Of a stretch of DNA of 64,000 nucleotides, positions 37,103-47,140 are shown one piece after another. Source of the DNA: Pseudomonadota bacterium (GTDB lineage Bacteria; Pseudomonadota; Alphaproteobacteria; Acetobacterales; Acetobacteraceae). The stretch is from assembly GCA_021780935.1 (NCBI GenBank), contig JAJXXT010000006.1:82265-146264 (forward strand). The letters are read 5' to 3'. The notes beneath the pieces are model-generated. The model was not told the origin of the DNA and made no database searches. It worked only from the letters and a program-made list of their open reading frames with translations. Positions within the stretch are counted from its first letter, which is position 1, and each line of letters begins with the position of its first letter. The position numbers and the translations under genes were made by a program.

Positions 37103-39669
37103 CGCGCAAGAAGGCTTGGCAGGAATACCAGCGTCGCCACCAGCGTGCAGAACAGGCTGACCAGGAGCAGCACGCCCATGCTCGCCGTCCCCGGATGTGC
37201 GCTCGCGGCGAGCGAGCCGAACGCCGTGCCCGTGGTCAGCGCCGAGAACAGGACAGCGCGCGCCGTCGCCGTGCCGAGGAAATGTCGGGCGCCGCCGCGA
37301 TGGTTGCTGACGAAATACACGTTGAACGACACCCCGACGCCCAGCAGCAGCGGCAGCGCGATGATGTTGGCGAAGTTGATCGGCAGCGGCACCGCCACGA
37401 TCGCGATCGCCGTCATCAGGGCGGAGAGCAGCAACGGTGCCAGCACCCGCGCCACATCATCGGCGCGTCGCAGCACCAGCGCCAGCAGGATCGTGATCGC
37501 GATCAGTGCCCCGATCGCTGCGGTGCGGAACGCGCCCACGATGGTCCGTCCGCTATCCACGATGACGACCGCCGAGCCGATCGCGTTTGGTGCGACGGAG
37601 CGGACGGCATCGACGAACCGACGCAACCCCGAGGGCTGCCGCGCGGCCGGGCTTGCCACCGCCTCCACCCGCACGCGCCCGTCGGGCAGGCGCCATCCTT
37701 GGCTGATGGAGCTGGGCAGGTTCACCAGCGTCACCGGCTCGGCGCCCAGCCCCGCGCGCAGATCGCCGAGGGCGGCAGGCAGAAACCGCGTCAGCGCGTC
37801 GTTGGCGGCAAACAGCGTCGCATCGGGCGCCCGCTCCAGCTTCGCGAGATCGTCGCCGATCAAGGCCAACGTCGAAGCAGGCGTCACCTCGTGTTTCTGC
37901 ACCACCCGCGCGATCGCCATCGCCGCGGTGCGCGCGGCGAGCCGGATATCGCTCGCCCGCACCGGTGCCGCGGGGCTCGGCGGTGACAGGCTCGGCATCA
38001 GCAGCGTCGCCGCGTCCTGAATCAGCGCCAGCTTCTGCGCCTGGTGCACGGGCACGAAGCTCGACAGCGTGCGTACCTGCGCGACCTGCGGCAGGGCGGA
38101 GAGTCGTTTTGCTGTCGCATCGGCGGCCGCCGCGTTGGGCGCGATCACCTCGGCCGTATAGGGCGTGGTGATCGGGGAGGACATCAGCGACCGCAACGTG
38201 CGCATCGCCTCGGTGTTCGGATTCTGCGTGTGCAGCGGGTCGCCGTCGAAGGGGATGTGCGGCAACAACGCCACGCCAAGCACCGCGATCGCCGCGAAGC
38301 CCGCCAGCACCGGCCGGCGATAGGCCGCCAGCCCATCCTCCAGCCGCGCCGCCCAGGCGAACCCGACCTCCTCGCCCTCCGGTCGCGGCCGCGTCAGCGC
38401 CAGCATCGCCGGCAGCACCGTCAACGAGCAGACGAGCGCGATCACCATGCCGGCCCCGGCGATCAGCCCCAGCTCGGCCACGCCCGCGAAATCGGTCGGC
38501 ACGAAGGACAGGAAACCCACCGCCGTCGCCAGCGCCGCCATCCCGATCGCCGGCCCGGCGTGGTAACCGGTCGCCATCATCGCGATCTTCGGTTCGGGAT
38601 AGAGGTGCAATTGCTCGCGAAACCGCACGCAGAACTGGATCGCGAAATCCACCGCGATGCCGACGAACAGCACCGCGAACGCCACCGAGACCAGGTTGAG
38701 CGTGCCCACGGCCAGTGCGGCGAACCCGGTGGTCAGCGCCAGGCCGACCACCAGTGTCACCACGATCGGCACCACCAGCCGCCAGGAGCGCGCGGCGAGA
38801 AACAGCCACACCAGCACCAGCAGCCCGGTGATGAGCAGCGCCTCGCCGGCACCCTTCCGCACGCTCGCGAACTGCTCGTCATCGAGCGGCACGGAGCCGG
38901 TCAGCGCCACACTCGCGCGCCCCGCCTTCACCGCCGGCAGCCGCGCGATCGCCGCGCGGACGGCGTCGGTCGCGACGCGGCCCGGCTCCAGCGCGTGGTG
39001 GTTGAGCACCGGTGTGATCAGCACGAAACGCTGCGGCCCCGCCAGCGCCGCGAGCTTGCCCGCAAGCAGATTCTGCCACGATAGCGGCGCCGCATGCCCG
39101 GCCAGCGCCGCCTGCAACGTGGCGTGGAACGCTGCCAAAGCCGGCTGCATCGGCCCGGTCGCCGCACCGTGCTCGACCCCCACCGCGACCAGGGTCAGTG
39201 CCGCGAACAGGCCGCGCGCCGAGGGGTCCGCGGCGAGCTGGCCCAGGAAGGGCTGCGCGTCGATGGTGCGGTTCAGCAGGGATTTCAGTTGCGCGGTGTC
39301 GAGAAACAGCATCCCGGTCCGGCGGAACCACGCGCCGGCATCCGGCCGCCGTACCGCGCGGATCGAGGGCACATGCGCGACCGCCGCCGCAAGCTGCGCG
39401 GCGGTGGCGTCCGCCTCCTCCGGTGTAGCGCCGCGCACCACCGCGACGATGAGGTTGTTATCCCGCGGAAACGCCTTGTCGTAGGCGATCTCGCGCTGCC
39501 GCCACGGCAGGGAGGGGGCGAACATGTTGCCCGTGTTGGTGTCGATGCCGAGCCGCAGCCAGGAAACCGCCAGCGCCAGCAGGGTGAGGACAAGGGCGGC
39601 GAGGAGCACCCGGCCGGCCCGTTGCCGGCACGCCTCGACGAGGTGCGCCAGTCGCAGGGGAAAGGTCAT
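37099..39669 (-). CDS. hpnN: RND-family membrane protein, HpnN-type (hopanoid transport)
   Basis: A protein of 856 residues with the MMPL/RND architecture: one N-terminal membrane segment, a periplasmic loop domain of about 200 residues, five membrane segments (LVVPIVVTLVVGLALTTGF and following), then a repeat of the same plan ending at the C-terminus. It closely fits HpnN, the inner-membrane protein that moves hopanoids to the outer membrane, by length and by blocks such as GIDTNTGNMFAPSLPWRQ and FVGIAVDFAIQFCVRFREQ. I start at ATG 39669 (MTFPLRLAHLVEACR), where homologues begin. No hopanoid synthesis genes lie in the window, so a different lipid remains possible. Confidence 0.8.
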   Translation of the reverse strand: MTFPLRLAHLVEACRQRAGRVLLAALVLTLLALAVSWLRLGIDTNTGNMFAPSLPWRQREIAYDKAFPRDNNLIVAVVRGATPEEADATAAQLAAAVAHVPSIRAVRRPDAGAWFRRTGMLFLDTAQLKSLLNRTIDAQPFLGQLAADPSARGLFAALTLVAVGVEHGAATGPMQPALAAFHATLQAALAGHAAPLSWQNLLAGKLAALAGPQRFVLITPVLNHHALEPGRVATDAVRAAIARLPAVKAGRASVALTGSVPLDDEQFASVRKGAGEALLITGLLVLVWLFLAARSWRLVVPIVVTLVVGLALTTGFAALAVGTLNLVSVAFAVLFVGIAVDFAIQFCVRFREQLHLYPEPKIAMMATGYHAGPAIGMAALATAVGFLSFVPTDFAGVAELGLIAGAGMVIALVCSLTVLPAMLALTRPRPEGEEVGFAWAARLEDGLAAYRRPVLAGFAAIAVLGVALLPHIPFDGDPLHTQNPNTEAMRTLRSLMSSPITTPYTAEVIAPNAAAADATAKRLSALPQVAQVRTLSSFVPVHQAQKLALIQDAATLLMPSLSPPSPAAPVRASDIRLAARTAAMAIARVVQKHEVTPASTLALIGDDLAKLERAPDATLFAANDALTRFLPAALGDLRAGLGAEPVTLVNLPSSISQGWRLPDGRVRVEAVASPAARQPSGLRRFVDAVRSVAPNAIGSAVVIVDSGRTIVGAFRTAAIGALIAITILLALVLRRADDVARVLAPLLLSALMTAIAIVAVPLPINFANIIALPLLLGVGVSFNVYFVSNHRGGARHFLGTATARAVLFSALTTGTAFGSLAASAHPGTASMGVLLLVSLFCTLVATLVFLPSLLAR

Positions 39670-39786
39670 GGCGCGCGCATAGACCATGATCCGCGTCGGG
39701 CAAACCATCATTCCTCCATGCCATGGACCCGGCTTTGACCTCGGCCGCATCAGACGGCATGAAGCGCGCAACCCGGAGGAAACCCG

Positions 39787-40908
39787 ATGTCCCTGTCACC
39801 CCGCACCCGCCCGCCGTTTCGGGCCGACCATGTCGGCAGCCTGTTGCGCCCGCCGGCCCTGCGCGAAGCACGCGCGAGGCACGCCGCCGGCAGCCTGCCC
39901 GCGGCGGAGCTGCGCGCGATCGAGGATCGCCTGATCGCCGAGGCCATCGTCCGGCAGGAATCGCTCGGCCTGCGCGCCGCGACTGACGGCGAGTTCCGCC
40001 GCGCCTACTGGCACTACGACTTCGTGGCCGGCCTGGGGGGCACGGAGCTTTATGTCCCGGAGCAGCACATCGAGTTCAAGGGCGGCGTGAAGCTGCCGCA
40101 CATGCTGCGCGTCAACGGCCGCATCGCCTGGACGCAGCCGACCTTCATCGAGGATTTCCGCTTCGTCGCCGGCCACGTGACAACGGCTGCGGCCAAGCAG
40201 ACCATCCCCGCGCCCTCGGTCGTGCATTTCCGCGGCGGACGCCATTCCATCGACCGCAGCATCTATCCGGAGATGGACGCGTTTTTCGACGATCTCGGCC
40301 GCGCCTATCACCACGCGGTGCAGGCTTTCGCCGGCGCCGGCTGCCGCTATCTGCAACTCGACGAGGTCAACATCGCCTATCTCTGCGACCCCGAGCAGAT
40401 CGCGGCCCTCAAGGCGCGCGGCGACTACGTGGACAACCTACTGGGCATCTACGCCGATCTCATCAATCGCGCCATCGCCGGCCGGCCTGCCGACATGGTG
40501 GTCTCGATGCATCTCTGCCGCGGCAATTTCCGCTCCACCTTCGTCGCCACCGGCGGCTATGAGCCGGTGGCGGAGGCGCTGTTCAACCAGATCGGCGTGG
40601 ATGCCTATTTCATGGAGTGGGACAACGAGCGCGCCGGCGGGTTCGAGCCGCTGCGCTTCGTGCCGCGCGGCAACAAGATCGTCGTGCTCGGCCTGGTCAC
40701 CACCAAGACCGGTGCGCTGGAGGCAAAGGACGAGCTGAAACGGCGCATCGAGGCGGCCAGCCGGTATGTGCCGCTGGAGCAGCTCGCGCTGTCGCCGCAA
40801 TGCGGGTTCGCCAGCACCGAGGAGGGCAACCTGCTGACCGTCGACGAGCAGTGGCGCAAGCTCGAACTCTGCGTCGAGGTGGCGCGCGACGTCTGGGGCT
40901 CCGTCTAG
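39787..40908 (+). CDS. MetE C-terminal-like cobalamin-independent methionine synthase family protein
   Basis: A 373-residue protein corresponding to the catalytic C-terminal half of MetE (the YxjG/archaeal-type family). It opens PPFRADHVGSLLRP, has the conserved RYLQLDEVNIAYL block, and carries zinc ligands in VVSMHLCRGN (His and Cys) and LSPQCGF (Cys), with Glu in YFMEWD. Known members transfer methyl groups from methylated pterin or small thiols to a thiol acceptor; the donor here is unknown. GGAGGAAACCCG precedes the ATG. A glycosyltransferase gene follows 19 bases later. Confidence 0.9.
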   Translation: MSLSPRTRPPFRADHVGSLLRPPALREARARHAAGSLPAAELRAIEDRLIAEAIVRQESLGLRAATDGEFRRAYWHYDFVAGLGGTELYVPEQHIEFKGGVKLPHMLRVNGRIAWTQPTFIEDFRFVAGHVTTAAAKQTIPAPSVVHFRGGRHSIDRSIYPEMDAFFDDLGRAYHHAVQAFAGAGCRYLQLDEVNIAYLCDPEQIAALKARGDYVDNLLGIYADLINRAIAGRPADMVVSMHLCRGNFRSTFVATGGYEPVAEALFNQIGVDAYFMEWDNERAGGFEPLRFVPRGNKIVVLGLVTTKTGALEAKDELKRRIEAASRYVPLEQLALSPQCGFASTEEGNLLTVDEQWRKLELCVEVARDVWGSV

Positions 40909-40927
40909 GGCCCGCGCGCCGGTCCGC

Positions 40928-42028
40928 GTGAAGGTTCTCGAGGTCACCAACGTCGATTTCGCGCTGCGCCAGTTCATCCTGCCGCTGATGCGCGGCGTGC
41001 GCGAGCGTGGGCACGAGGTCGTGGGCGTCTGCGCCGAGGGCAACCTGCTGGAGCCGATCCGCGCCGAGGGGCTGCGCGTCGAGACGGTGCCAATGTCGCG
41101 CAGCCTCTCACCGGTCGCCCAGTTCCGCGCCTTCGTGGCACTGCTGGCGCTGATGCGGCGGGAGAAGCCGGATCTCGTGCATGCGCACATGCCGATCAGC
41201 GGCTTTCTCGCGCGCATCGCGGCCCGCGCCGCGGGCGTGCCGCGCATCGCCTACACGTGCCATGGCTACCTGTTCAATCAGCCGGGTCCGTGGTGGCGGC
41301 GGCGCCTCGCGATCGCGCTGGAGTGGATCGCGGGGCGAGTCACCGACGTCTATCTCAACGTCTCGGCGGCGGAGGTCGAGGATGCGCGGCGCCTGGGCCT
41401 GGCGCGCCACCCCGTCGCCATCGGCAATGGCCGCGACCCCGGGCGCTTCCGCCCGGACGCCGAGGCCCGTGCCCGCATCCGGGCGGGGCTCGGCACATCG
41501 CCGGAGCGGGTTGTGGTGGTGATCGTCTCCCGCCTGGTGCGCGCCAAGGGCATTCCCGAACTCCTCGCGGCGGTTGCGGCGACGGATGCGGAACTGTGGG
41601 TGGTGGGCGAGCGCCTCGCCTCCGACCATGACGATTCCGTGGAGCCGGAATTCGCCGCCAGCACCCTGGGGCCCCGCCTCAAGCGCCTCGGCTATCGCGA
41701 GGACATCCCGGCGATCCTCGCCGCTGCCGATCTCTTCGCGCTGCCCAGCCATTTCGAGGGACTGCCGATGTCGATCGTGGAGGCGATGCTCGTCGGCCTG
41801 CCGGTGGTCGCCTCGGACCTGCGCGGCGTGCGCGAGCAGGTGGTGGACGGCGAGACCGGGTTGCTGTTTCCCGCCCGGGATGTCGCTTCCCTCACCGCGG
41901 CCCTGCACCGCCTGGTGACGGACCCGGAACGGCGTCGCGCCATGGGTGAGGCCGGCCGGGCGCGCGCTCTGGAGCATTTCGACGAACGCAAGATCATGGC
42001 CCGCACGCTCGACCTGCTGGGATTGTAG
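40928..42028 (+). CDS. GT4-family glycosyltransferase
   Basis: A retaining glycosyltransferase of 366 residues with GT-B fold. The N-terminal domain has [20 protein letters not shown] and TCHGYLF. The C-terminal donor domain has [17 protein letters not shown] and the EX7E region in [21 protein letters not shown]. The start is GTG at 40928. By similarity to PglA-like enzymes it probably adds a hexose or N-acetylhexosamine to a lipid-linked glycan, but the acceptor is unknown. Confidence 0.88.
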   Translation: MKVLEVTNVDFALRQFILPLMRGVRERGHEVVGVCAEGNLLEPIRAEGLRVETVPMSRSLSPVAQFRAFVALLALMRREKPDLVHAHMPISGFLARIAARAAGVPRIAYTCHGYLFNQPGPWWRRRLAIALEWIAGRVTDVYLNVSAAEVEDARRLGLARHPVAIGNGRDPGRFRPDAEARARIRAGLGTSPERVVVVIVSRLVRAKGIPELLAAVAATDAELWVVGERLASDHDDSVEPEFAASTLGPRLKRLGYREDIPAILAAADLFALPSHFEGLPMSIVEAMLVGLPVVASDLRGVREQVVDGETGLLFPARDVASLTAALHRLVTDPERRRAMGEAGRARALEHFDERKIMARTLDLLGL

Positions 42029-42134
42029 CCCGGCCGCTATCCACACGATGCCGCCGGGCCAGATCGCGCGGCGTCTCGCGTCTCACGACCGGCAGGCAAT
42101 TGCGCTGCGCCGCGCCGCGCGCTACGCGACAAAC

Positions 42135-43709
42135 ATGTCCGACATCATCCCGATCCGCCGTGCCCTGATCTCGGTCTCCGACAAGACCGGGCTGCTGCCC
42201 CTGGCGCAGGCGCTGGCCGCGGCCGGCGTCGAGATCCTGTCCACCGGCGGCACCGCGAGGGCGCTGCGTGAGGCGGGGGTGACGGTGAAGGAGGTTTCCG
42301 ACCACACCGGCTTCCCCGAGATTCTCGACGGGCGGGTCAAGACGCTGGTGCCGCAGATCCATGGCGGGCTGCTCGGCCGGCGCGACGAGCCCGAGCATGT
42401 CCGTCAGATGCAGGAGAACGCCATCGCGCCGATCGACCTGCTGGTGGTCAATCTCTACCCGTTCGAGGAAACCGTCGCGAAAGGGGCGGACTTCGCTACC
42501 TGCATCGAGAACATCGATATCGGCGGCCCGGCGCTGATCCGCGCTGCGGCCAAGAACCACGACTTCGTGACGGTGCTGACCAGCCCGGAGCAGTACGCGA
42601 CCGTGCAGGCCGAGATTGCCGCGCGCGGCGGCACCGGGCCTGCGCTGCGCCGCACCCTCGCGGCCGCGGCCTATGCCCGCACGGCCGCTTATGACGCGGC
42701 GGTTGCCGCCTGGTTCGCGAGCCATCTCGGCGAGGCCTATCCGGCACGGCTGACGGTCTCCGGCACGCGCCGCCAGCTTCTGCGCTATGGCGAGAACCCA
42801 CACCAGACCGCGGCCTTCTACGCCACCGGCAACCGGCCGGGTGTTGCCACCGCGCGGCAGGTGCAGGGCAAAGAGTTGTCCTACAACAACCTCAACGACA
42901 CCGACGCCGCCATCGAGTGCGCCGCCGAGTTCGATGCGCCCACCATTGTGATCGTGAAGCATGCCAACCCCTGCGGCGTTGCCTCGGCGACGGATCTGCA
43001 CGCGGCGTGGAAGCTGGCGCTTCGTTGCGATCCCGTCTCGGCCTTCGGCGGCATCGTCGCGGCCAACCGGACGCTCGACGAGGAAACCGCCGCCGCCATT
43101 GCCGCCATCTTCACCGAGGTGATCGTCGCCCCCGATGCGACGGAGGGCGCGCGCGCGGTGCTGGCGCGGAAGAAAAACCTCCGCCTGCTGCTCACCGGCA
43201 GCATGCCGGACCCGGCGACCCCCGGCCTTTCCTATCGCAGCCTCGCGGGCGGCTTCCTCGCGCAGTCGCGCGATGCCGGGCATGTGGACCAGGCGGCGCT
43301 GCAGACGGTGACGACGCGCCAGCCCTCGGCCGGCGAACTCACCGACCTGCTGTTCGCCTTCCATGTCTGCAAGCACGTGAAATCCAACGCCATCGTCTAT
43401 GCCCGCGATGCGGCGACGGTGGGCATCGGCGCGGGGCAGATGAGCCGTGTCGATTCCGCCCGCATCGCCGCGTGGAAGGCGCAGGAAGCGGCCACCGCCG
43501 CGGGTCTGGCAGAATCGCTCGCGCGCGGCAGCGTCGCCGCCTCCGATGCGTTCTTCCCCTTTGCCGATGGCCTCGAAGCGCTTGCCGCCGCCGGCGCGAC
43601 AGCGGTGATCCAGCCGGGCGGCTCGCTGCGTGACCCCGAGGTGATCGAGGCCGCCAATCGCGCGGGCCTGGCCATGGTCTTCACCGGCATGCGCCACTTC
43701 CGTCACTGA
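42135..43709 (+). CDS. purH: bifunctional AICAR transformylase/IMP cyclohydrolase PurH
   Basis: Catalyses the last two steps of IMP synthesis: formylation of AICAR and ring closure. It has 524 residues, the normal length. The IMP cyclohydrolase domain at the N-terminus has [12 protein letters not shown] and [13 protein letters not shown]. The transformylase domain holds KHANPCGVA with the catalytic Lys-His, and ends [27 protein letters not shown]. The ATG at 42135 is fixed by the family start [14 protein letters not shown] 106-base gap precedes it, with no purine riboswitch or PurR box that I can see. Confidence 0.98.
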   Translation: MSDIIPIRRALISVSDKTGLLPLAQALAAAGVEILSTGGTARALREAGVTVKEVSDHTGFPEILDGRVKTLVPQIHGGLLGRRDEPEHVRQMQENAIAPIDLLVVNLYPFEETVAKGADFATCIENIDIGGPALIRAAAKNHDFVTVLTSPEQYATVQAEIAARGGTGPALRRTLAAAAYARTAAYDAAVAAWFASHLGEAYPARLTVSGTRRQLLRYGENPHQTAAFYATGNRPGVATARQVQGKELSYNNLNDTDAAIECAAEFDAPTIVIVKHANPCGVASATDLHAAWKLALRCDPVSAFGGIVAANRTLDEETAAAIAAIFTEVIVAPDATEGARAVLARKKNLRLLLTGSMPDPATPGLSYRSLAGGFLAQSRDAGHVDQAALQTVTTRQPSAGELTDLLFAFHVCKHVKSNAIVYARDAATVGIGAGQMSRVDSARIAAWKAQEAATAAGLAESLARGSVAASDAFFPFADGLEALAAAGATAVIQPGGSLRDPEVIEAANRAGLAMVFTGMRHFRH

Positions 43710-43733
43710 GCGCACGGACCCGGTCACCGTCGC

Positions 43734-44975
43734 GTGCGCGTCACCGTCATCGGCGCCGGGATCATCGGGCTCACCACCGCCTGGTGGCTGGCCCGCGACG
43801 GCCATGCGGTGACGGTGCTCGACGAGGCCGCGCAACCGGGCAGCGGTGCCAGTTTCGCCAACGGTGCGCAGCTTTCCTACAGCTACGTCGCGCCCCTCGC
43901 CGAGCCCGAGGTGCTCCGCCATTTGCCGAAATGGTTGCTGGATCGCAACGGGCCGCTGCGCTTCGTGCCTCGCGCCGAGCCCGCGCAATGGGCGTGGCTG
44001 TGGCATTTCCTCGCCGCCTGCAATGCCGGGGCGGCGGCACGTGGCACGGCGAGCCTGCTGCGCCTCGCCTTCACCAGCCGCGACGCACTGGCTGCGATGC
44101 TGGCGGCAACGCCGATGGTGTTCGACCATGCGCAGAACGGCAAGCTGGTCGTGCAATCGAGTATGGAGGCGATGCGCGGCGCCGAGGCGCAGATGCGGTT
44201 GCAGGCCACCATGGGCTGCGAGCAGCAGGCGCTGACTGCCGAGGAATGTCTCGCCCTCGAACCGGGTCTTGTCTCGATCCGCCAGCGCCTGGTGGGCGGC
44301 ATCCTCACGCCGTCGGAGGAAGTGGGTGACTGCCGCAAGCTGTGTCTGGAACTCGCCCGTGTGCTCGCGGCGCCGCCCTTCGGCGTGACGCTGCGGCTCG
44401 GCACCCGGGTGGAGCGCCTGGTCGTCGAGGCGGGTCGGCTGCGCGCGGTGCGCACGACGCAGGGCGAGCACGAGGCGGAGCTGACGGTGCTTGCCGCCGG
44501 CGTCGCATCGCATGCGCTCGGCCGTTCCGCAGGCGTCATTGTTCCCGTTCAGGCAATTCGCGGCTATTCCATCACCGCGCCCATCCGCGCCAGCAATCGC
44601 GGCCCACGCCACAGCATCACGGATTCGGCGCGCAAGACCGTCTATGCGCCGCTTGGCACCACACTGCGCGTCGCGGGCTTTGCCGAGATCGGCACGCGCG
44701 GACCGACGCCGGGCCGCACCGAGGCGCTGGCGCGAGAGACCGATGGCGTGTTCCCTGGCGCCTGCGACACCGCGGCCGCCAGCACCTGGAGCGGCCTGCG
44801 CCCGGCGACCCCGACCTCGCTGCCGGTGATCGGGCTCACGCGCATCGCCGGGCTCGCCGTGAATGCCGGCCAGGGGGCGCTCGGCTTCACGCTGGCCGCC
44901 GGCAGCGCGCGCCTGCTCGCGGATCTCGTCGGCGGTCGTCCGCCGGCCGTGGACCCGGCGCCGTTCAGACCCTAG
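43734..44975 (+). CDS. dadA: D-amino-acid dehydrogenase (DadA-type FAD oxidoreductase)
   Basis: An FAD-dependent oxidoreductase of 413 residues that would oxidise D-amino acids to 2-keto acids, passing electrons to the respiratory chain. The N-terminus is the dinucleotide-binding VIGAGIIGLTTAWWLARDG, followed by SFANGAQLSYSYVAPLAEP, a DadA signature. The C-terminus has the flavin-contacting NAGQGALGFTLAAGSARL. The start is GTG at 43734, 24 bases after purH. DadA proper versus another DAO-family dehydrogenase cannot be settled from sequence alone. Confidence 0.88.
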   Translation: MRVTVIGAGIIGLTTAWWLARDGHAVTVLDEAAQPGSGASFANGAQLSYSYVAPLAEPEVLRHLPKWLLDRNGPLRFVPRAEPAQWAWLWHFLAACNAGAAARGTASLLRLAFTSRDALAAMLAATPMVFDHAQNGKLVVQSSMEAMRGAEAQMRLQATMGCEQQALTAEECLALEPGLVSIRQRLVGGILTPSEEVGDCRKLCLELARVLAAPPFGVTLRLGTRVERLVVEAGRLRAVRTTQGEHEAELTVLAAGVASHALGRSAGVIVPVQAIRGYSITAPIRASNRGPRHSITDSARKTVYAPLGTTLRVAGFAEIGTRGPTPGRTEALARETDGVFPGACDTAAASTWSGLRPATPTSLPVIGLTRIAGLAVNAGQGALGFTLAAGSARLLADLVGGRPPAVDPAPFRP

Positions 44976-44992
44976 AATTTCAGTGGAATTCT
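44974..44992. promoter_or_regulatory. inverted repeat upstream of mbfA, possible iron-regulator site
   Basis: AGAATT, seven bases, AATTCT: perfect 6-base arms starting inside the dadA stop codon, about 90 bases before mbfA. A second AT-rich element ATTTAGAGTTCGA lies at 45052-45064, next to the Shine-Dalgarno. Both resemble, weakly, the TTTAGAA/TTCTAAA arms of Irr iron-control elements that regulate mbfA in rhizobia. Confidence 0.35.
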
Positions 44993-45080
44993 GAGATTGC
45001 GAGGCGCTCGCATCGCCCCGCTGCGCCCTTGATGCGCGAGCGTTTCGGCCGCATTTAGAGTTCGATCCTGGGAGTCCGGC

Positions 45081-46037
45081 ATGCGCAATTTCGACGAGCT
45101 GTCCGAACGCGAGATCCTGGCTCTGGCCATTGCCGGCGAGGAGGAGGACGCACGTATCTACATGGATTTCGCGGATGGCCTGCGCGAGAACTATCCCGGC
45201 TCCGCGCGCGTCTTCACCGAGATGGCGACCGAGGAGAACGAGCATCGCCGCCGTCTGCTCGACCTCTACATGCATAAATTCGGCGAGCACATTCCGCTCG
45301 TCCGCCGCCAGGACGTCCGCGGCTTCGTCGCCCGCCGCCCGCTCTGGCAGCTTCGCCCGCTGCCGCTCGACAAGGTGCGCGAGCAGGCCGAGCTGATGGA
45401 GCTGGAAACCGCGCGCTTCTACCGCCGCGCCGCCTCGCGCAGCACCGACGCCTCGATCCGCAAGCTGCTCGGCGACCTCGCCGCGACCGAGGAATCGCAC
45501 GAGCACATGGCCGAGAAGCTGGTGGCGGAAAACCTCACGCCCGACGTGCGCCACGCCGAGGACGAGGCGGCGCGGCGCATGTTCGTGCTGCGCGTGATCC
45601 AGCCCGGCCTCGCGGGGCTGATGGACGGCTCGGTCTCGACCCTCGCGCCAGTCTTTGCCGCCGCCTTCGCCACCCATTCGTCGTGGGAGGCGTTCCTCGT
45701 CGGCCTCGCGGCGACCATCGGCGCCGGCATCTCCATGGGCTTTGCGGAGGCGCTGTCGGATAATGGCAGCCTCACCGGGCGCGGCGCGCCCTGGGTACGC
45801 GGGCTGATCTGCGGGCTGATGACGGCCGCCGGCGGCATCGGCCACACGCTACCGTTCCTGATCCCGAGTTTTGCCACCGCAACCGTCGTCGCCATCATCG
45901 TCGTGGTGATCGAGCTCGCCATCATCTCCTGGGTGCGCTGGAAATACATGGACACATCCCCGCTATCGGCCGCGATGCAGGTGGGCTTCGGCGGCGCGCT
46001 GGTGTTCGCGACCGGCATCCTCATCGGCGCCGGCTAG
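45081..46037 (+). CDS. mbfA: membrane-bound ferritin-like iron exporter MbfA (erythrin-VIT1)
   Basis: A fusion of a ferritin-like diiron domain (about residues 1-165, with EEEDARIYMDF, TEENEHRRRLLDLY and ATEESHEHMAEKL, which supply the ExxH iron ligands) and a VIT1/CCC1 transporter domain with about five membrane segments (VQPGLAGLMDGSVSTLAPVFAAAF onward in similar form). MbfA exports iron under high iron or peroxide stress. Its 318 residues match the family. A GGGAG Shine-Dalgarno sits six bases before the ATG. It is likely iron-regulated; a glycosyltransferase gene follows 19 bases downstream and a metal-type PadR regulator lies 1.1 kb away. Confidence 0.93.
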   Translation: MRNFDELSEREILALAIAGEEEDARIYMDFADGLRENYPGSARVFTEMATEENEHRRRLLDLYMHKFGEHIPLVRRQDVRGFVARRPLWQLRPLPLDKVREQAELMELETARFYRRAASRSTDASIRKLLGDLAATEESHEHMAEKLVAENLTPDVRHAEDEAARRMFVLRVIQPGLAGLMDGSVSTLAPVFAAAFATHSSWEAFLVGLAATIGAGISMGFAEALSDNGSLTGRGAPWVRGLICGLMTAAGGIGHTLPFLIPSFATATVVAIIVVVIELAIISWVRWKYMDTSPLSAAMQVGFGGALVFATGILIGAG

Positions 46038-46056
46038 GCCCGGCGGCGGGCGCGGC

Positions 46057-47118
46057 GTGGGGCTGCTGCTGCACGTCTTCCCGGGCTTCACCACCGGCGG
46101 CGCGCAACGCCGCTTCGTCGCGATCGCCAACCGCTGGGGACGGGATTTCCGCCACGCCATCGTCGCCATGGACGGCGTGACCGACGCGCGCCACCTGCTC
46201 GACCCCGGGCTCGACATCGTCTTCCCGGCTGTCACGATACCCAAAGGGGATGCGCTGGCGGCGCTGCGCGCCATGCGGCGGCTGCTGCGCGAGCTGAACC
46301 CGGCGACCTTGGTCACCAGCAACTGGGGCACGATCGAGTGGGCGATCGCCAACCGCCTGCCGCACCGGCCGCATCTGCACATGGAGGATGGGTTCGGCCC
46401 CGAAGAGCGCGACCGCCAATTGCCTCGCCGCGCCCTTGCGCGCCGCCTGCTGCTGCGCCGCGCCAGGCTCCTGGTGCCCTCCCGCAACCTCGAGCGCATC
46501 GCGCGGAGGGAATGGCGGCTCGACCCGCTCTATGTCGCCAACGGCGTAAACCTCGCCCATTTCACGCCCACCGCGCGCGGGGGCTCCGTCCCGGTCGTCG
46601 GCACCGTCGCCGGGCTGCGGCCGGAGAAGAACCTGGCCCGTCTGCTGCACGCCAGCGCCATCGCGGCGCGCACCGTGCCGCATCGCCTGCTCATCGTCGG
46701 CGACGGGCCGGAGCGCGGCGCGCTGGAGGCGCTCGCGCGGCAGCTTGCGCTCGATGCCGCGTTCGCCGGCCCGATCGCCGACCCCGCGCCGCTCTATGCG
46801 CGCATGGATGTTTTCGCCCTGTCGTCAGACACCGAGCAGATGCCGCTCTCGGTGCTGGAGGCGATGGCCGCCGGGCTGCCGGTCGCCTCCACCGATGTGG
46901 GCGACGTCACGGACATGGTGGCGGAGGCCAACCGCCGCTTTCTCACCCCGCGCGCGCCAGAGCCGCTGGCCGCGGCGCTCACGGGCCTGCTTGCCGATCC
47001 CGCCCTGCGCGCGACCCTGGGTGCGGCCAACCGCGACCGCGCCGAGGCCGCCTATGACCAGGAGGCGATGTTCGCCACCCATGCCGCGCTCTGGCGCGAC
47101 CCCACGGCGCGCGTTTAG
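46057..47118 (+). CDS. GT4-family glycosyltransferase
   Basis: A second GT-B glycosyltransferase, 353 residues. Acceptor-domain start is GLLLHVFPGFTTGGAQRRFVA, where GGAQ is the usual glycine-rich loop. The donor domain shows VVGTVAGLRPEKNLARLL and the EX7E-containing SSDTEQMPLSVLEAMAAGLPV. The start is GTG at 46057. It is only 19 bases after mbfA and in the same direction, yet no functional link to iron is evident. Roles in exopolysaccharide or lipopolysaccharide are the family norm. Confidence 0.88.
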   Translation: MGLLLHVFPGFTTGGAQRRFVAIANRWGRDFRHAIVAMDGVTDARHLLDPGLDIVFPAVTIPKGDALAALRAMRRLLRELNPATLVTSNWGTIEWAIANRLPHRPHLHMEDGFGPEERDRQLPRRALARRLLLRRARLLVPSRNLERIARREWRLDPLYVANGVNLAHFTPTARGGSVPVVGTVAGLRPEKNLARLLHASAIAARTVPHRLLIVGDGPERGALEALARQLALDAAFAGPIADPAPLYARMDVFALSSDTEQMPLSVLEAMAAGLPVASTDVGDVTDMVAEANRRFLTPRAPEPLAAALTGLLADPALRATLGAANRDRAEAAYDQEAMFATHAALWRDPTARV

Positions 47119-47140
47119 ACGTTCTGAAAATAGTTTTCGT

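Noticed and set aside
39670..39786. SAM or cobalamin riboswitch before the MetE-like gene
   Set aside because: The gap is 117 bases, without a B12-box-like or SAM aptamer pattern.
42029..42134. Purine riboswitch or PurR-type control before purH
   Set aside because: The 106-base gap shows no conserved aptamer core or clear palindrome.
41994..45845. A minus-strand open frame of 1283 codons antisense to purH, dadA and mbfA
   Set aside because: It lies opposite three well-conserved genes, has low-complexity Gly/Arg/His-rich translation and no domain. It is a shadow caused by high GC in third codon positions.
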